Shown in pieces: positions 8,087 to 17,176 of a stretch of 64,000 bases of DNA. The notes beneath the pieces were generated by a model, which had not been told where the DNA came from, ran no database searches, and was given only the letters and a program-made list of their open reading frames with translations. This DNA is from Chondrinema litorale (GTDB taxonomy: Bacteria > Bacteroidota > Bacteroidia > Cytophagales > Flammeovirgaceae), in assembly GCF_026250525.1 (NCBI RefSeq), contig NZ_CP111046.1, forward strand, positions 124,001 to 188,000, in the 5' to 3' direction. The position numbers and the translations under genes are program-made. The first letter of the stretch is position 1; the number at the start of each line of letters is the position of its first letter.

Positions 8087-11000
8087 TTATTGCCCTACAT
8101 CTATGGTGTCGTATTTTTTTATAAGAGGAACTTCTACACTATCCACTTCATTTTGATAAGCATTCCACTCATCTTTAAAGAAAGTATTGATAGGTTCTAA
8201 AGTAGTTTTGAGTGCTGCTTCTGCTTTTTCTATGGCCATTAACTCAGTTTTGTTGAGTTTTCCTTTGTTGCCAGTAAGGTAAGTCATCGCTCTAGAAAGT
8301 TTGCTACTCAATAAATCTGCACTGTAAACAATCCCTTTAGCATCTTGATCTCCGATAATGGTTTTGAGCAATTCGTCAATCTTTTTCTTTAACTCATCCC
8401 CGTTATCCAACACAGCTTTAGCACTTTTTACATCTTTGTACTGCTTTTTAACAAAACTGATGTCTGCTTTCGCTTCTCTTAAATGATCAGCCGCTTCTGT
8501 TGCTATTTCAATGTATTTCATCACCTTCTCCGAAGCATCGTTTCTGGCAGCTAGCTCTGCTGCTGGTATATCGTATCGAGGGTCTGGTAAAACTTTTACA
8601 GTAGTTTCACTGGCAGCATCATTGTATTTTACTTTTACAGTATAAGTTCCCGGTAATACTGGTAATCCACTTGGTTCAGGTGCATTTTCATTCTTTTTGG
8701 TTCCCGGGTTTCTAACTCCTTTTTGATCAAGACTCCATGTAAACCTATTGATTCCGGTTTTGGCTTCAACTTTCAGGTTTCTAATCACTTTACCAGATGC
8801 ATTTAAAATTTCTACATCAACCGAATCTTTTTCTGGTGCTTTGTCTTTTCCTTCTTTCATTTTTAGCTCACTTAGAGAAAAAGTGATCATTGCTCCCATG
8901 TCTCTATTGTCACCAGCAAAGTTTGAAGCTCCACCAAAGTGTGCTCCTAAAGCTTCTCTTTCGTATGCTAAATAAGCATCTGGTGCTGGGTAAACTTTTA
9001 CTTTTTCACTTAGTAACTCCTTGCCCTCACTAGCCAAAGCTCTTAAAGGTCTAATATCGTCTAACACCCACACTGCACGACCAAATGTGCCAATAACTAA
9101 ATCTTGCTCTCTAGGTTGAATCGCCAAATCCATAGTTGAAACTGTAGGATAGTCTTTGCCCCACTTATTCCAGTTTTCTCCTGCATCAATGCTATAGTAC
9201 AAACCGAACTCAGTACCTAAAAACATCAATTTTGGCTCTTCGGCATCTTGAATAAAACTGAGGCAGTATCCCCAAACATCATTTTCATCTACTAATCTTT
9301 TCCAGCTTTTGCCATAATCTGTTGTTTGATATACCCAAGGAGTCCAGTCGTTGCGGCGATAATTGTTGATGACTACAAAGGCTTCTCCGGCATTTTGGTT
9401 AGAAGCTCTTATCTGTGTAATCCAACTACCTTTCGGCACTTCTTTGATATTCCCGATAACATTCACCCAATTTTTTCCACCATCTTGAGTCACCTGTAAA
9501 TTACCATCGTCAGTTCCAGCCCAAATTACTCCTTCTTGTACCGGACTTGGTGCAATGGAGATAATGGTCATAAAGTTTTCTGCATTGGTAACATCATAAG
9601 TTAAACCACCAGTTTCTTTTTGTAATTTGGCTTTTTCTGGGTCATTGGTAGTTAAGTCTGGTGAAATCACTTCCCATGTATAACCTTTGTCTGTGCTTTT
9701 GAAAAGATACTGGCTACCATAATAAACAGTTCCAGGTTTTAATGGATCAAGTGCAATTCCTGTGTTCCAGTTATACCTTAACTCGTCTTCGTTTGGATGC
9801 AGCGGCTTCATGTAATCTTGCTGACCAGTTTCAAAATCGTAGCGGAGTAAATTACCACCTTGCCACATGGTATAGCCATATCGGCTATCTTCTGGGTCTG
9901 GCACTACATCGAAACCATCTCCGAAAGAAACCTCTTCGAAATATTCGTTTTTAATTCCGCCCTTTCGCCAAACATAGCCCGGACCTCTCCAACTTCCATT
10001 ATCTTGCATTCCACCATAAACATTATAAGGAATTTCATTATCTACATTGATGTGATAAAACTGACCAACTGGAAGGTTCTCAACAAATCGCCAGTTTTTC
10101 CCATGATCTCTGGTAATTGCCATACCTCCATCGTTGCCATCCATCATAAATGCAGGATTTTCTGGGTGGATATACCAAGCATGGTGGTCTACATGTATAT
10201 CTGTTGGTTTATTATGCCAAGCTAGCAAATCGCTAAAAGTCTTGCCCCCATCTTCACTCACTTTTACAATCCCATATACATTATATAGTCTATTTTCATT
10301 TTTAGGGTCAACATATAAATCTGAATAATAGAAAGGGCGGTTTCCTACATCTTTGTCGCTTACCATTTTCCATGTAACTCCACCATCTTCTGACTTATAC
10401 AAAGCATTCTTTTTCGCTTCTACCAATACATAAATAATGTTCGGATTACTTGGGGCAATTGCCAATCCCATTCTTCCAAGTTCACCTTCTGGCATGCCAT
10501 CTTCAGAGGTTTGTTTTTCCCAGTTTTTACCACCATCTAGTGTAACATACAAACCAGAACCTTCACCACCAGATTTAAAGTACCAGGCATCTCTTTTAAA
10601 ATCCCAAAGTGCAGCTACCAACTTATCTGGATTTTGTGGATCAACTACCATATCGGCGATTCCGGTTCTATCATTCACATACAATACCTTTTCCCAAGTT
10701 TTGCCACCATCCGTGGTTTTAAAAACACCACGTTCGGGATGTGCTCCCCAAGCAGAACCTTGCACACCTGCATAAACTATATCAGGGTTGTTTTTATTGA
10801 TGATGATCTTATGGATATTTCTGGTATTTTCCAATCCCATTAAAGTCCAAGTTTTACCAGCATCAAGGCTTTTATAAATTCCATAACCACTAGACTGGCT
10901 ATTTCTTGGGTTTCCTTCTCCTGTGCCTACCCAAATTATATCTGGGTTTTGCTGATTGATTGCTACAGCTCCAATTGATGCTGCTTTTTCGTGATCGAAG

Positions 11001-11260
11001 ATGGGTTTCCATGCTATTCCACCACTTTCAGATTTCCATAAACCACCAGAAGCAGTACCTACATATATAATATCCGGATTGCTTGTTACAGCATCTATAC
11101 TGGTTACCCTACCGCTCATTCCAGCTGGGCCAATGTTCCGGACTTTCATCCCTTTTAGTTTTTCAGAGTCTATCTTCTGTGCCAAAAGTGGATGCATAAA
11201 AAATAAGGTTAAAACTCCGAGTAGGAGTTTCACAACGTTTCCTTTGTAATTGTTTTGCAT
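8087..11260 (-). CDS. BNR/sortilin-like beta-propeller secreted protein (copy 2)
   Basis: This 1057-residue protein matches copy 1 over its whole length: the same opening KGMKVRNIGPAGMSGRVTSI, the same series of D-x-G-x-x-W blades (KSLDAGKTW, KTTDGGKTW, VTLDGGKNW, KSEDGGVTW, KSTDKGYTW) and the same ending DTIDVGQ. Differences gather in the signal peptide and in the C-terminal beta and helical domains. Both copies are intact, so this is a retained tandem duplication rather than decay. It is transcribed first, with copy 1 downstream; no terminator is obvious in the 225-bp gap. The ligand or substrate is unknown. Confidence 0.85.
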   Translation of the reverse strand: MQNNYKGNVVKLLLGVLTLFFMHPLLAQKIDSEKLKGMKVRNIGPAGMSGRVTSIDAVTSNPDIIYVGTASGGLWKSESGGIAWKPIFDHEKAASIGAVAINQQNPDIIWVGTGEGNPRNSQSSGYGIYKSLDAGKTWTLMGLENTRNIHKIIINKNNPDIVYAGVQGSAWGAHPERGVFKTTDGGKTWEKVLYVNDRTGIADMVVDPQNPDKLVAALWDFKRDAWYFKSGGEGSGLYVTLDGGKNWEKQTSEDGMPEGELGRMGLAIAPSNPNIIYVLVEAKKNALYKSEDGGVTWKMVSDKDVGNRPFYYSDLYVDPKNENRLYNVYGIVKVSEDGGKTFSDLLAWHNKPTDIHVDHHAWYIHPENPAFMMDGNDGGMAITRDHGKNWRFVENLPVGQFYHINVDNEIPYNVYGGMQDNGSWRGPGYVWRKGGIKNEYFEEVSFGDGFDVVPDPEDSRYGYTMWQGGNLLRYDFETGQQDYMKPLHPNEDELRYNWNTGIALDPLKPGTVYYGSQYLFKSTDKGYTWEVISPDLTTNDPEKAKLQKETGGLTYDVTNAENFMTIISIAPSPVQEGVIWAGTDDGNLQVTQDGGKNWVNVIGNIKEVPKGSWITQIRASNQNAGEAFVVINNYRRNDWTPWVYQTTDYGKSWKRLVDENDVWGYCLSFIQDAEEPKLMFLGTEFGLYYSIDAGENWNKWGKDYPTVSTMDLAIQPREQDLVIGTFGRAVWVLDDIRPLRALASEGKELLSEKVKVYPAPDAYLAYEREALGAHFGGASNFAGDNRDMGAMITFSLSELKMKEGKDKAPEKDSVDVEILNASGKVIRNLKVEAKTGINRFTWSLDQKGVRNPGTKKNENAPEPSGLPVLPGTYTVKVKYNDAASETTVKVLPDPRYDIPAAELAARNDASEKVMKYIEIATEAADHLREAKADISFVKKQYKDVKSAKAVLDNGDELKKKIDELLKTIIGDQDAKGIVYSADLLSSKLSRAMTYLTGNKGKLNKTELMAIEKAEAALKTTLEPINTFFKDEWNAYQNEVDSVEVPLIKKYDTIDVGQ

Positions 11261-11744
11261 ACCTGTTGTAGTTAATTTATTATTTGTTCCTTTAAGTTAC
11301 TTAAGTAGATGCAGTTGCCAAAAAAATTATGGCTGATAAAAATTAAGTCCTCAAAAAGTAAAAGTAGTTGTCATTTTATATGTGTATTTTCAGAAAAAAC
11401 ATTCGAGTTTTGCTTTAACCAATTTTTCCATCTAGCAAAAAAAACTGCCATTTGTAAAAACAAGGCATCAATAATTTAATACAGAATCTATATAAAATTC
11501 AAAAAAATTGTCTTTTTCATAACAAAATCGACATTTAAGTGATTATTTGATAAAAAAACATTGAAATAAATTTTTGTTTATCAATAAAAGTCAATTAAAA
11601 TTGTAATACAAATCAGATCAACTATTGATTACCACAGCACACAAGGATCAACTTATTTACTTCTAATTACTAAGTAATATACACCTTACTCCAAATACAT
11701 AATTCAAACTAACCCGTTTTTTAATCATTTTTATTTTTGGAATT
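11261..11744. other. 484-bp intergenic stretch between divergent genes
   Basis: Very AT-rich sequence between the minus-strand propeller gene and the plus-strand small lipoprotein. It must hold both promoters. A TATTTTTG element at 11732-11739 matches TAnnTTTG but lies only 5 bp before the ATG at 11745, so it would give a nearly leaderless mRNA. No repeat or RNA gene was recognised. Confidence 0.4.
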
Positions 11745-11972
11745 ATGAAAAGAGTTATTGAATTAATCCTTACAGCGTCAATAGTATTTTTGTTAGCATC
11801 TTGTGGCGGCAGTCGTCAAGAAGTGGCAGAAGATTCTATAGCAGTTGAAGATACTGTTATGGTAGAAATTGATTCTGCCGCAATGGAAGAGACAGATTCT
11901 ATGATGACAGCAATGGATTCAACCATGATGGATTCTACTGCAATGGAAGTTGTTACTGACTCAGTAGAGTAA
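11745..11972 (+). CDS. Small acidic lipoprotein of unknown function
   Basis: The 75-residue product has a signal peptide with lipobox FLLASC and C20 as the likely lipid anchor, followed by GG. The mature part is only about 55 residues, very acidic and built from short repeats of Met-Asp-Ser-Thr type (AMEETDSMM, AMDSTMMDSTAME). It has no recognisable domain and is probably disordered on the outside of the inner or outer membrane. A strong terminator follows at 12004-12040, so it is likely a single-gene transcript. Function is not evident; its intact lipobox and terminator argue that it is real. Confidence 0.75.
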   Translation: MKRVIELILTASIVFLLASCGGSRQEVAEDSIAVEDTVMVEIDSAAMEETDSMMTAMDSTMMDSTAMEVVTDSVE

Positions 11973-12003
11973 TAGCATTAAGCAAATTTGAAAACGGCTT
12001 TGT

Positions 12004-12040
12004 AATGGTTTTCTGGATTTACCAGAAAGCCATTTTTGTT
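12004..12040 (+). terminator. Intrinsic terminator after the small lipoprotein gene
   Basis: AATGGTTTTCTGG at 12004-12016 pairs with CCAGAAAGCCATT further on, with one mismatch and a short loop, followed by TTTTGTTTT. The stem and T run make this a strong terminator for the gene ending at 11972. Confidence 0.8.
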
Positions 12041-12207
12041 TTATTAATTTCCACATCATTCATAACAATGCCTCAAACAATTAGACTTTCTTTACTTGAA
12101 TTAAAGATTATCTAAAGATTAAGAAAAAGGCCTTATAGCTTAGAACAGTGCATCATAGTTTAATCAATCTTAACTTCTAGATTTGGTTAAAATAAAGAGC
12201 AGTAGAT

Positions 12208-13581
12208 ATGGAAAAAGCAATAGCCATTTTTGACATTGGTAAAACCAATAAGAAGTTTTTGGTTTTTAATAGTGAGTTTGAAATTCTGCATGAAGAAAGC
12301 ATACATGTTCCTGAAACAGTAGACGATGATGGTTTCTCATGTGATAACCTCGAAGTGATTACCCAATGGGTTTACGACACTTTTAATAAGAACTACCAAA
12401 ACGATAAATACCAGATTACTAAGTTGAACTTCGCTACTTATGGAGCAAGCTTTGTTTATCTGGATGAAAATGGCAAACCATGTACGCCACTCTACAATTA
12501 CCTTAAGCCAATGCCCGAAGAATTGCTCCAGCAATTTTATAATACTTATGGTGGTAAAGTTGAAGTTTGCAGAAAAACAGCCTCTCCTTCTTTGGGTATG
12601 TTAAATTCAGGTTTGCAACTTTACTGGCTAAAACATACAAAACCAGATAAATTTAAAAAGGTAAAATATGCTCTTCATTTACCGCAATACATGAGTTATT
12701 TGTTTAGCAAAAAACCTTTTACCGAAATAACCAGTATTGGCTGCCATACTTTTTTGTGGAACTACGAAAATGATAGTTACCATCAATGGGTAGAAGGTGA
12801 AGGTATAAGTATAAAGTTTCCAGATATTACTCGTTCAGATCACACTTTGCCAGCCGCTAATTATCAAGGTTTGCAAGTTGGTGCTGGCTTACACGATAGT
12901 AGTGCTTCCCTAATTCCCTATTTACAAGGTGTTATGGAACCATTCGCTTTAATATCTACTGGCACTTGGAGTATCGTTTTAAATCCTTTCAGCAAAGACC
13001 CGCTTACTGAAGAAATGTTGGATAAAGATTGTCTCAACTTTCTTACCTATAAAGGTAAAACAGTAAGAGCATCCAGACTTTTTCTTGGACATGTGCATGA
13101 TACGCTAAGTAGAAAGATAGAAAATCATTTTAAGGCCGGAGTTTATCAAATCCATCAAATTGAACCCGATCTTGATTTGATCTCTTCATTTTTGAATGGC
13201 AACTATCAATACGATAAATACGCTATTAATCAAGAAGGAAAACTCACCCCTGATTTTCAATTTGAAGAATACAAAAATTTAAGCACTGCATATCACCATC
13301 TGTTTTTTATTTTAATCACCTTACAATGCAAATCGATCAAGTTGGCAATAGGCAGCTCTAAAATTAATAAGTTGATTATAAGTGGTGGTTTTGCTAAAAG
13401 TACTTTATATAAAAGGTTGTTAGCTTCATTACTACCAAGCTATGAAATTTACATTGCAGAGTTAAAAGAGTCTACTGCTTCAGGAGCTGCTATGGCAATC
13501 ACCTCTAACATCGACGAAGTTGCCATTCAAAAAATCTGTAATCTGGAACATGTAATTCCATTTGCAAAAGCAGAGATATAA
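12208..13581 (+). CDS. FGGY-family carbohydrate kinase (rhamnulokinase-like)
   Basis: The 457-residue cytosolic kinase begins AIAIFDIGKTNKKFLVF, the first phosphate-binding loop of FGGY sugar kinases, and has the second-domain signature ALISTGTWSIVLNPF near residues 249-263 and a LIISGGFAKS adenosine-binding motif near 390-399. Length fits FGGY kinases (about 450-500). Kinases opening with DIGKTNKK commonly accompany the rhamnulose-phosphate aldolase/dehydrogenase fusion in Bacteroidota, as far as I recall, and such a fusion lies at 42337. L-rhamnulose is thus the likeliest substrate, with L-fuculose or another ketose possible. It stands alone here, 11 bp from a convergent GNAT gene. Confidence 0.8.
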   Translation: MEKAIAIFDIGKTNKKFLVFNSEFEILHEESIHVPETVDDDGFSCDNLEVITQWVYDTFNKNYQNDKYQITKLNFATYGASFVYLDENGKPCTPLYNYLKPMPEELLQQFYNTYGGKVEVCRKTASPSLGMLNSGLQLYWLKHTKPDKFKKVKYALHLPQYMSYLFSKKPFTEITSIGCHTFLWNYENDSYHQWVEGEGISIKFPDITRSDHTLPAANYQGLQVGAGLHDSSASLIPYLQGVMEPFALISTGTWSIVLNPFSKDPLTEEMLDKDCLNFLTYKGKTVRASRLFLGHVHDTLSRKIENHFKAGVYQIHQIEPDLDLISSFLNGNYQYDKYAINQEGKLTPDFQFEEYKNLSTAYHHLFFILITLQCKSIKLAIGSSKINKLIISGGFAKSTLYKRLLASLLPSYEIYIAELKESTASGAAMAITSNIDEVAIQKICNLEHVIPFAKAEI

Positions 13582-13592
13582 AATTAAGCCAG

Positions 13593-14045
13593 TTATAAAT
13601 GAAGTTTCATTCCTTCGTGACTGGCTTTGAATCCTAACTTTTCATAAAATCTCAAAGCATCTGGTCTTTGTTTATCTGTTGTTAATTGTACAACATGTGC
13701 TTTTCTTTCTTTAGCCCTTTCTATAGCCCAAATAAACATTTTTTCACCTAAGCCTTCTCCCCTATTCTTTTTGTCAATTCGAACTGCTTCAATCTGCATT
13801 CTAACTCCACCTCTATAAGTAAGATATTGTATAAAGGTAAGTTGCATGGTGCCAATTACTTTTTCATCTTCATCTTTTAAGACGATAAGCTCCTGATTTT
13901 CATCTTTAGTGATTTTCTCGAAAGCTTCAACATAAAAATCTGGTAATGGAATTTGATAAAACTCTCTCTGACTTCCTAATTTATCGTCGGCTAACAGTTT
14001 TACTATTGAGTCTAAATCTTTAATATTTGCTTTTTGAAATTTCAT
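13593..14045 (-). CDS. GNAT-family N-acetyltransferase
   Basis: A 150-residue single-domain GNAT protein. It opens MKFQKANIKDLDSIVKLLADD, continues with the beta4 strand VRMQIEAVRIDKKNRGEGLGEKMF, where RGEGLG is the acetyl-CoA pyrophosphate loop (R-G-x-G-L-G), and closes with QLTTDKQRPDALRFYEKLGFKASHEG, the usual beta5/alpha4 region (LRFYEKLGF). The substrate cannot be told from sequence. It converges on the sugar kinase with an 11-bp gap. Its upstream side is the repeat-rich partition region, with no gene for about 790 bp. Confidence 0.85.
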   Translation of the reverse strand: MKFQKANIKDLDSIVKLLADDKLGSQREFYQIPLPDFYVEAFEKITKDENQELIVLKDEDEKVIGTMQLTFIQYLTYRGGVRMQIEAVRIDKKNRGEGLGEKMFIWAIERAKERKAHVVQLTTDKQRPDALRFYEKLGFKASHEGMKLHL

Positions 14046-14098
14046 GCTAACAATTTTGTCTGAAAATCTAAATTAAAAAATTAATCTAAAAAACTGAA

Positions 14099-14818
14099 TT
14101 TCCCTAATTCCCTATTTAGGGATAATTAATGCCAGTAATTATAATTTTGTGGTTTTGCCAATTCGAAAATTGTAGAGAATCTCTTAAAAATAGAAAGCAA
14201 ATATCAATGGAAGATTCAGTTTTTGAAATTTTCAACTTTTTACTTGAGCAATCGGTGAAATTTTTACACTAAAAACGGAATATAACTTCAAATTTTTTTC
14301 ATATTTCCCTATTTAGGGATTTATGTATTTCTTGCTTTAGGAAATTAGGGATATAATTTGAATAATTCAATAAAAAGAACATCAATATTAAGCCTTTTAA
14401 GGGATTGATGATTTCATTTCGATTAATGAGAAATTTCAACAAAGAAAATTAAACTAGACGTCTAATATTTATTAAAAAATGAATCAATTATTAAAATGTC
14501 CATCAAAATTTCTACATGCATCTATATAAAATAGTTAAATTAACAATTTTAAGGTAATTTTTATAGGGATTTATGAAATTAAAGATTTCCCTTTTTAGGG
14601 ATTTCCCTAATTTTTCTTGAATTTTGAGATTCACTTTTTAAAAACATCAAATTTTTCCTCTTTAAATTTAACATTTCAGCTCAAAAAGTTCATCCAAAAT
14701 CTGATTTTGAATTTTCTTTTAAGAAGTTCTTTCAAAACTTGTAGTTTTTTTTGGCAAAAGGTCAGGAATAATTATACTTGCATATCCCTAAATTCACTTT
14801 TCCCTAAATAGGGAATTT
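14099..14818. repeat. Cluster of TCCCTA / TAGGGA repeats upstream of parA
   Basis: The 790-bp AT-rich gap before parA holds repeated TCCCTA hexamers in both orientations. Main sites: 14099-14122 (two direct TCCCTA and one TAGGGA at 8-bp steps), 14304-14322 (TTTCCCTATTTAGGGATTT), 14585-14612, and 14798-14818 (TCCCTAAATAGGGA, 21 bp before the parA start). Single half-sites lie near 14346, 14564 and 14784. Such arrays are typical of plasmid partition operators or centromeres bound by ribbon-helix-helix proteins; the binding partner is inferred to be the product at 15490. No other gene is seen in 14046-14838. Confidence 0.65.
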
Positions 14819-14838
14819 CATAATTTTTAAAATAACTT

Positions 14839-15486
14839 ATGAGTTTAATAATATCAGTTGCCAGCCAAAAAGGTGGAGTGGGTAAATCAACCATTTCAAG
14901 ATTAATTAGCCGAGAGTTTGCCGTCAACGATTTTCAGGTACTTATTGCCGATATGGATATTTCGCAAAGTACTTGTGTGCACTGGAACAAAAGAAGGTTG
15001 AGAGACCAACTTGAACCAGTAATTGATGTTCAGCTTTTTGGTTCTGTAGACAAAGCATTAAAACTTGCTCCAAACTACGATCTAATCGTATTTGATGGCG
15101 CACCTCATGCTACCAAACAAACTATTGATTTAGCAAAACATTCAGACATCATTATTATGCCAACTGGTGTTGCTCTGGATGATCTGGAACCAACAAAAGA
15201 TTTGGCTAAGGAATTACTAGGTAAAGGTGTTCCTAAAGAAAAAATAGTAGTGGTATTTAACCATGTAGGTTCTAGCCAGGCAGAACTGGAAGAAGCTACA
15301 GAATATATAAAAGATAAAGGCTTATTTGTAATAGGGCCACACTTGCCAGAAAAGACCAGTTATCGCAGAGCCAGTGATGACGGTAAAGCAGCTACTGAGA
15401 CTACACATACTTCTACCAATCAAAAAGCAGACGAAGTGGCACAGGCAATAATGAATCGAATTGAAACCATCATGCAAAATGTTTAA
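14839..15486 (+). CDS. parA: ParA-family partition ATPase
   Basis: This 215-residue protein is a short ParA/MinD-type ATPase that segregates plasmids or secondary chromosomes. It has the deviant Walker A box KGGVGKST (K11-T18), the Walker A' stretch LIADMDISQST (about 35-45), and LIVFDGAPHA (about 82-91) as Walker B. It lacks the N-terminal DNA-binding domain of long ParA proteins, so it belongs to the small class that works with a small DNA-binding partner and is repressed by it. That partner gene follows after 3 bp. TCCCTA-type repeats flank the pair on both sides. Function is firm; which DNA it segregates is this replicon by context. Confidence 0.93.
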   Translation: MSLIISVASQKGGVGKSTISRLISREFAVNDFQVLIADMDISQSTCVHWNKRRLRDQLEPVIDVQLFGSVDKALKLAPNYDLIVFDGAPHATKQTIDLAKHSDIIIMPTGVALDDLEPTKDLAKELLGKGVPKEKIVVVFNHVGSSQAELEEATEYIKDKGLFVIGPHLPEKTSYRRASDDGKAATETTHTSTNQKADEVAQAIMNRIETIMQNV

Positions 15487-15489
15487 CAT

Positions 15490-15738
15490 ATGGCTACATC
15501 TAATCTCAAACCCAAAAAAAGAAATAGAAAACTGGAGAAAAGTACTGCAACAGAGGAAACTACCTATGCACCAGCACAAAACCTGAATAAGGTTGCTTCA
15601 GGCAAAATGAAGGATATAAATATTAAAGCAAGCCCTGACGAGCACAGGGAATTTAAAATGTATGCAGCAGCAAGAGATATGTCTATGCACGATTTATTTT
15701 TTGCTATGTGGGATTTTTACAGGGAGAATCATCCTTAG
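15490..15738 (+). CDS. Small ribbon-helix-helix protein, probable ParB-like partner
   Basis: The 82-residue product has a basic, Lys/Arg-rich N terminus (NLKPKKRNRKLEKS) and a C-terminal half reading MKDINIKASPDEHREFKMYA, then ARDMSMHDLFFAMWDFY, which fits a ribbon-helix-helix fold: one strand (DINIKAS) and two helices. It starts 3 bp after parA. In small-ParA systems the downstream gene codes for a centromere-binding repressor of this fold. The TCCCTA inverted repeats upstream of parA and just after this gene are the likely targets. The protein is similar in plan, not clearly homologous, to the one at 33699. Confidence 0.75.
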   Translation: MATSNLKPKKRNRKLEKSTATEETTYAPAQNLNKVASGKMKDINIKASPDEHREFKMYAAARDMSMHDLFFAMWDFYRENHP

Positions 15739-15751
15739 CAGCTTTTAATAG

Positions 15752-15779
15752 AAATAGGGATTTCCCTAAATCCCTATTT
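15752..15779. repeat. TCCCTA inverted repeat downstream of the partition genes
   Basis: AAATAGGGAT at 15752-15761 is the inverse of ATCCCTATTT at 15770-15779, with TTCCCTAA between. It contains TTTCCCTAAATCCCTATT (15761-15778), which recurs exactly at 25499-25516. It lies 14 bp after the partner gene and could serve as centromere half-site and as a hairpin. Confidence 0.6.
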
Positions 15780-15792
15780 CTAGCTTTATATT

Positions 15793-16680
15793 TTAATAAC
15801 AGTTCTTTGCTTCTCCGTAATAACCATAGTTCTTACCTCCAATAGCAAACATCTCATCACCGTACTTATCTATAAAAGTTTTTACTGGTATATCGCCGGT
15901 ATTGCCATCTGCTGTAGTAAGTGTAAGGGTATATGAATTACCTGAGCCATTAAATTTCCAATAGCCACTTTGATTGGCTTCTCCCATATCTGCTGCTGTA
16001 CCAACCGAATAACCACTAAAACTATAAATAGAAAAAGTACCGTTGCTGCAAAAGTCGATTACTTCTTTCTCTCTAGCGTATTCGCCATTAGTGCTAATAC
16101 TCGCAATTCTACGACCTGTAAATTTATTTGCCGCATTACCCAAGTTACCTCCTGAGTTAGTATTGCTGTTTCCAGAGAAAACATTCTTGTTAGTGCTAGA
16201 AGTAGAAACTTTAGATACACTTTGTGATATCTCCAATGCCATTTGCTTATAGAAGTCGCTGTAAGATTCAGCTTCTACTATAGCCATTACATTTACCAGA
16301 GTAACATCCGGAACTATAATGTTTACCAAATAAGCTTCACAATTTACTCCTTGCATGCTACCTGTTACTTTGCTGCCAAGAATGTTAGCAGTATAATCAT
16401 CAATTACTCCTGTACTTTGTAGCATTACATTACCATCGTTGTATGGGGTAAGTAAATCTTGACGTATTTTATCTTTTGAAGCTAATGCGTCATTTCCAAC
16501 CATAATAAACCCTTTATTAAATTCTGAAGTAAGAAAATAAGCTCCTTCAGCAGTTGATGCCTCCCAACCAGCAGGAACTTTAAAACTATAGCCAGATGCT
16601 GTAATAGTTTGCTGTGCTTGTAGATAAGTGCCAAAAAAAAGAAAAACACAGAAGATTGTAAATACCTTTTTCATTATCAT
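15793..16680 (-). CDS. Secreted protein of unknown function
   Basis: The 295-residue product starts MIMKKVFTIFCVFLFFGTYLQAQ, a clear signal peptide with cleavage after QAQ; the Met at 16674 is an equally good start. Residues about 25-150 (SGYSFKVPAGWEAST, GFIMVGNDALAS) resemble domains seen in proteins that test for a small soluble secreted fold. A Ser/Asn-rich linker (NKNVFSGNSNTNSGGN, about 165-180) leads to a C-terminal beta domain with GRRIASIST, FSIYSFSGYSVGT and SYTLTLTTADGNTG, reminiscent of lipocalin-like stress domains. No enzyme motif seen. It sits oddly between the partition genes and the iterons, and points away from the origin. Confidence 0.7.
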   Translation of the reverse strand: MIMKKVFTIFCVFLFFGTYLQAQQTITASGYSFKVPAGWEASTAEGAYFLTSEFNKGFIMVGNDALASKDKIRQDLLTPYNDGNVMLQSTGVIDDYTANILGSKVTGSMQGVNCEAYLVNIIVPDVTLVNVMAIVEAESYSDFYKQMALEISQSVSKVSTSSTNKNVFSGNSNTNSGGNLGNAANKFTGRRIASISTNGEYAREKEVIDFCSNGTFSIYSFSGYSVGTAADMGEANQSGYWKFNGSGNSYTLTLTTADGNTGDIPVKTFIDKYGDEMFAIGGKNYGYYGEAKNCY

Positions 16681-16740
16681 TAATTATAAATTTGCTATTA
16701 CCTTAATAAGTTAAAAGTAAAGATGGTAAACGCTTTTTTC

Positions 16741-16892
16741 ATATTTTTAAGGTAATTTTTTATAGTACTTCTTCATTTTTAGATGAAGTACTTACTTATA
16801 AATTATATTGATTTTATAATTTATATATACTTATACACCTTCAAAAACTTACTGTAACTTACTGATATTCAAATAAATGTGAGACATCCTAC
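16741..16892. other. AT-rich stretch with hairpin beside the iterons
   Basis: The stretch is nearly all A and T from 16793 to 16850. It also holds an inverted repeat, AGTACTTC (16764-16771) with GAAGTACT (16785-16792). TTTTAAGGTAATTTTTTATAG at about 16745 nearly repeats a 20-mer at 14547. An AT-rich segment next to iterons is the usual site of DNA unwinding. That role is inferred. Confidence 0.35.
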
Positions 16893-17059
16893 AGCCATAA
16901 GGTAATCCCATTTTAGCCATAAGGTAAAGTAATTTTAGCCATAAGGCAATCCTTTATTAGCCATAAGGGTATGCTATTCTAGCAAAAGAGGCATCCATTA
17001 ATTTAGCCAAAAGGTAATCCCATTTAGCCATAAGGGTATCCCAAACTAGCAAAAAGGTC
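16893..17059 (+). repeat. Iteron cluster 1 (8 copies, about 22-bp period)
   Basis: Eight copies of a 17-bp repeat with consensus AGCCATAAGGTAATCCC start at 16893, 16915, 16937, 16959, 16981, 17005, 17026 and 17048. Most are spaced 22 bp, which is two helical turns. Copies 5 and 8 are degenerate (AGCAAAAG...). They lie upstream of the Rep gene in the same orientation. Such iterons bind the Rep_3-type initiator and control copy number. The array is directly visible; the binding is from family knowledge. Confidence 0.9.
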
Positions 17060-17176
17060 TATTTTTATAAGTTATCTCAAAAGAGAATAAGATGGATTTT
17101 CACTGATTTTTAAGAATTTTGATATTTGCAGACACAAAAGGAATGGCGAAATAGGATAACTGAGAGAACTATTTTT

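Noticed and set aside
14617..14811. A 64-codon frame in the partition region upstream of parA
   Set aside because: Composition follows the AT-rich repeats, it has no family features, and it covers the TCCCTA sites.
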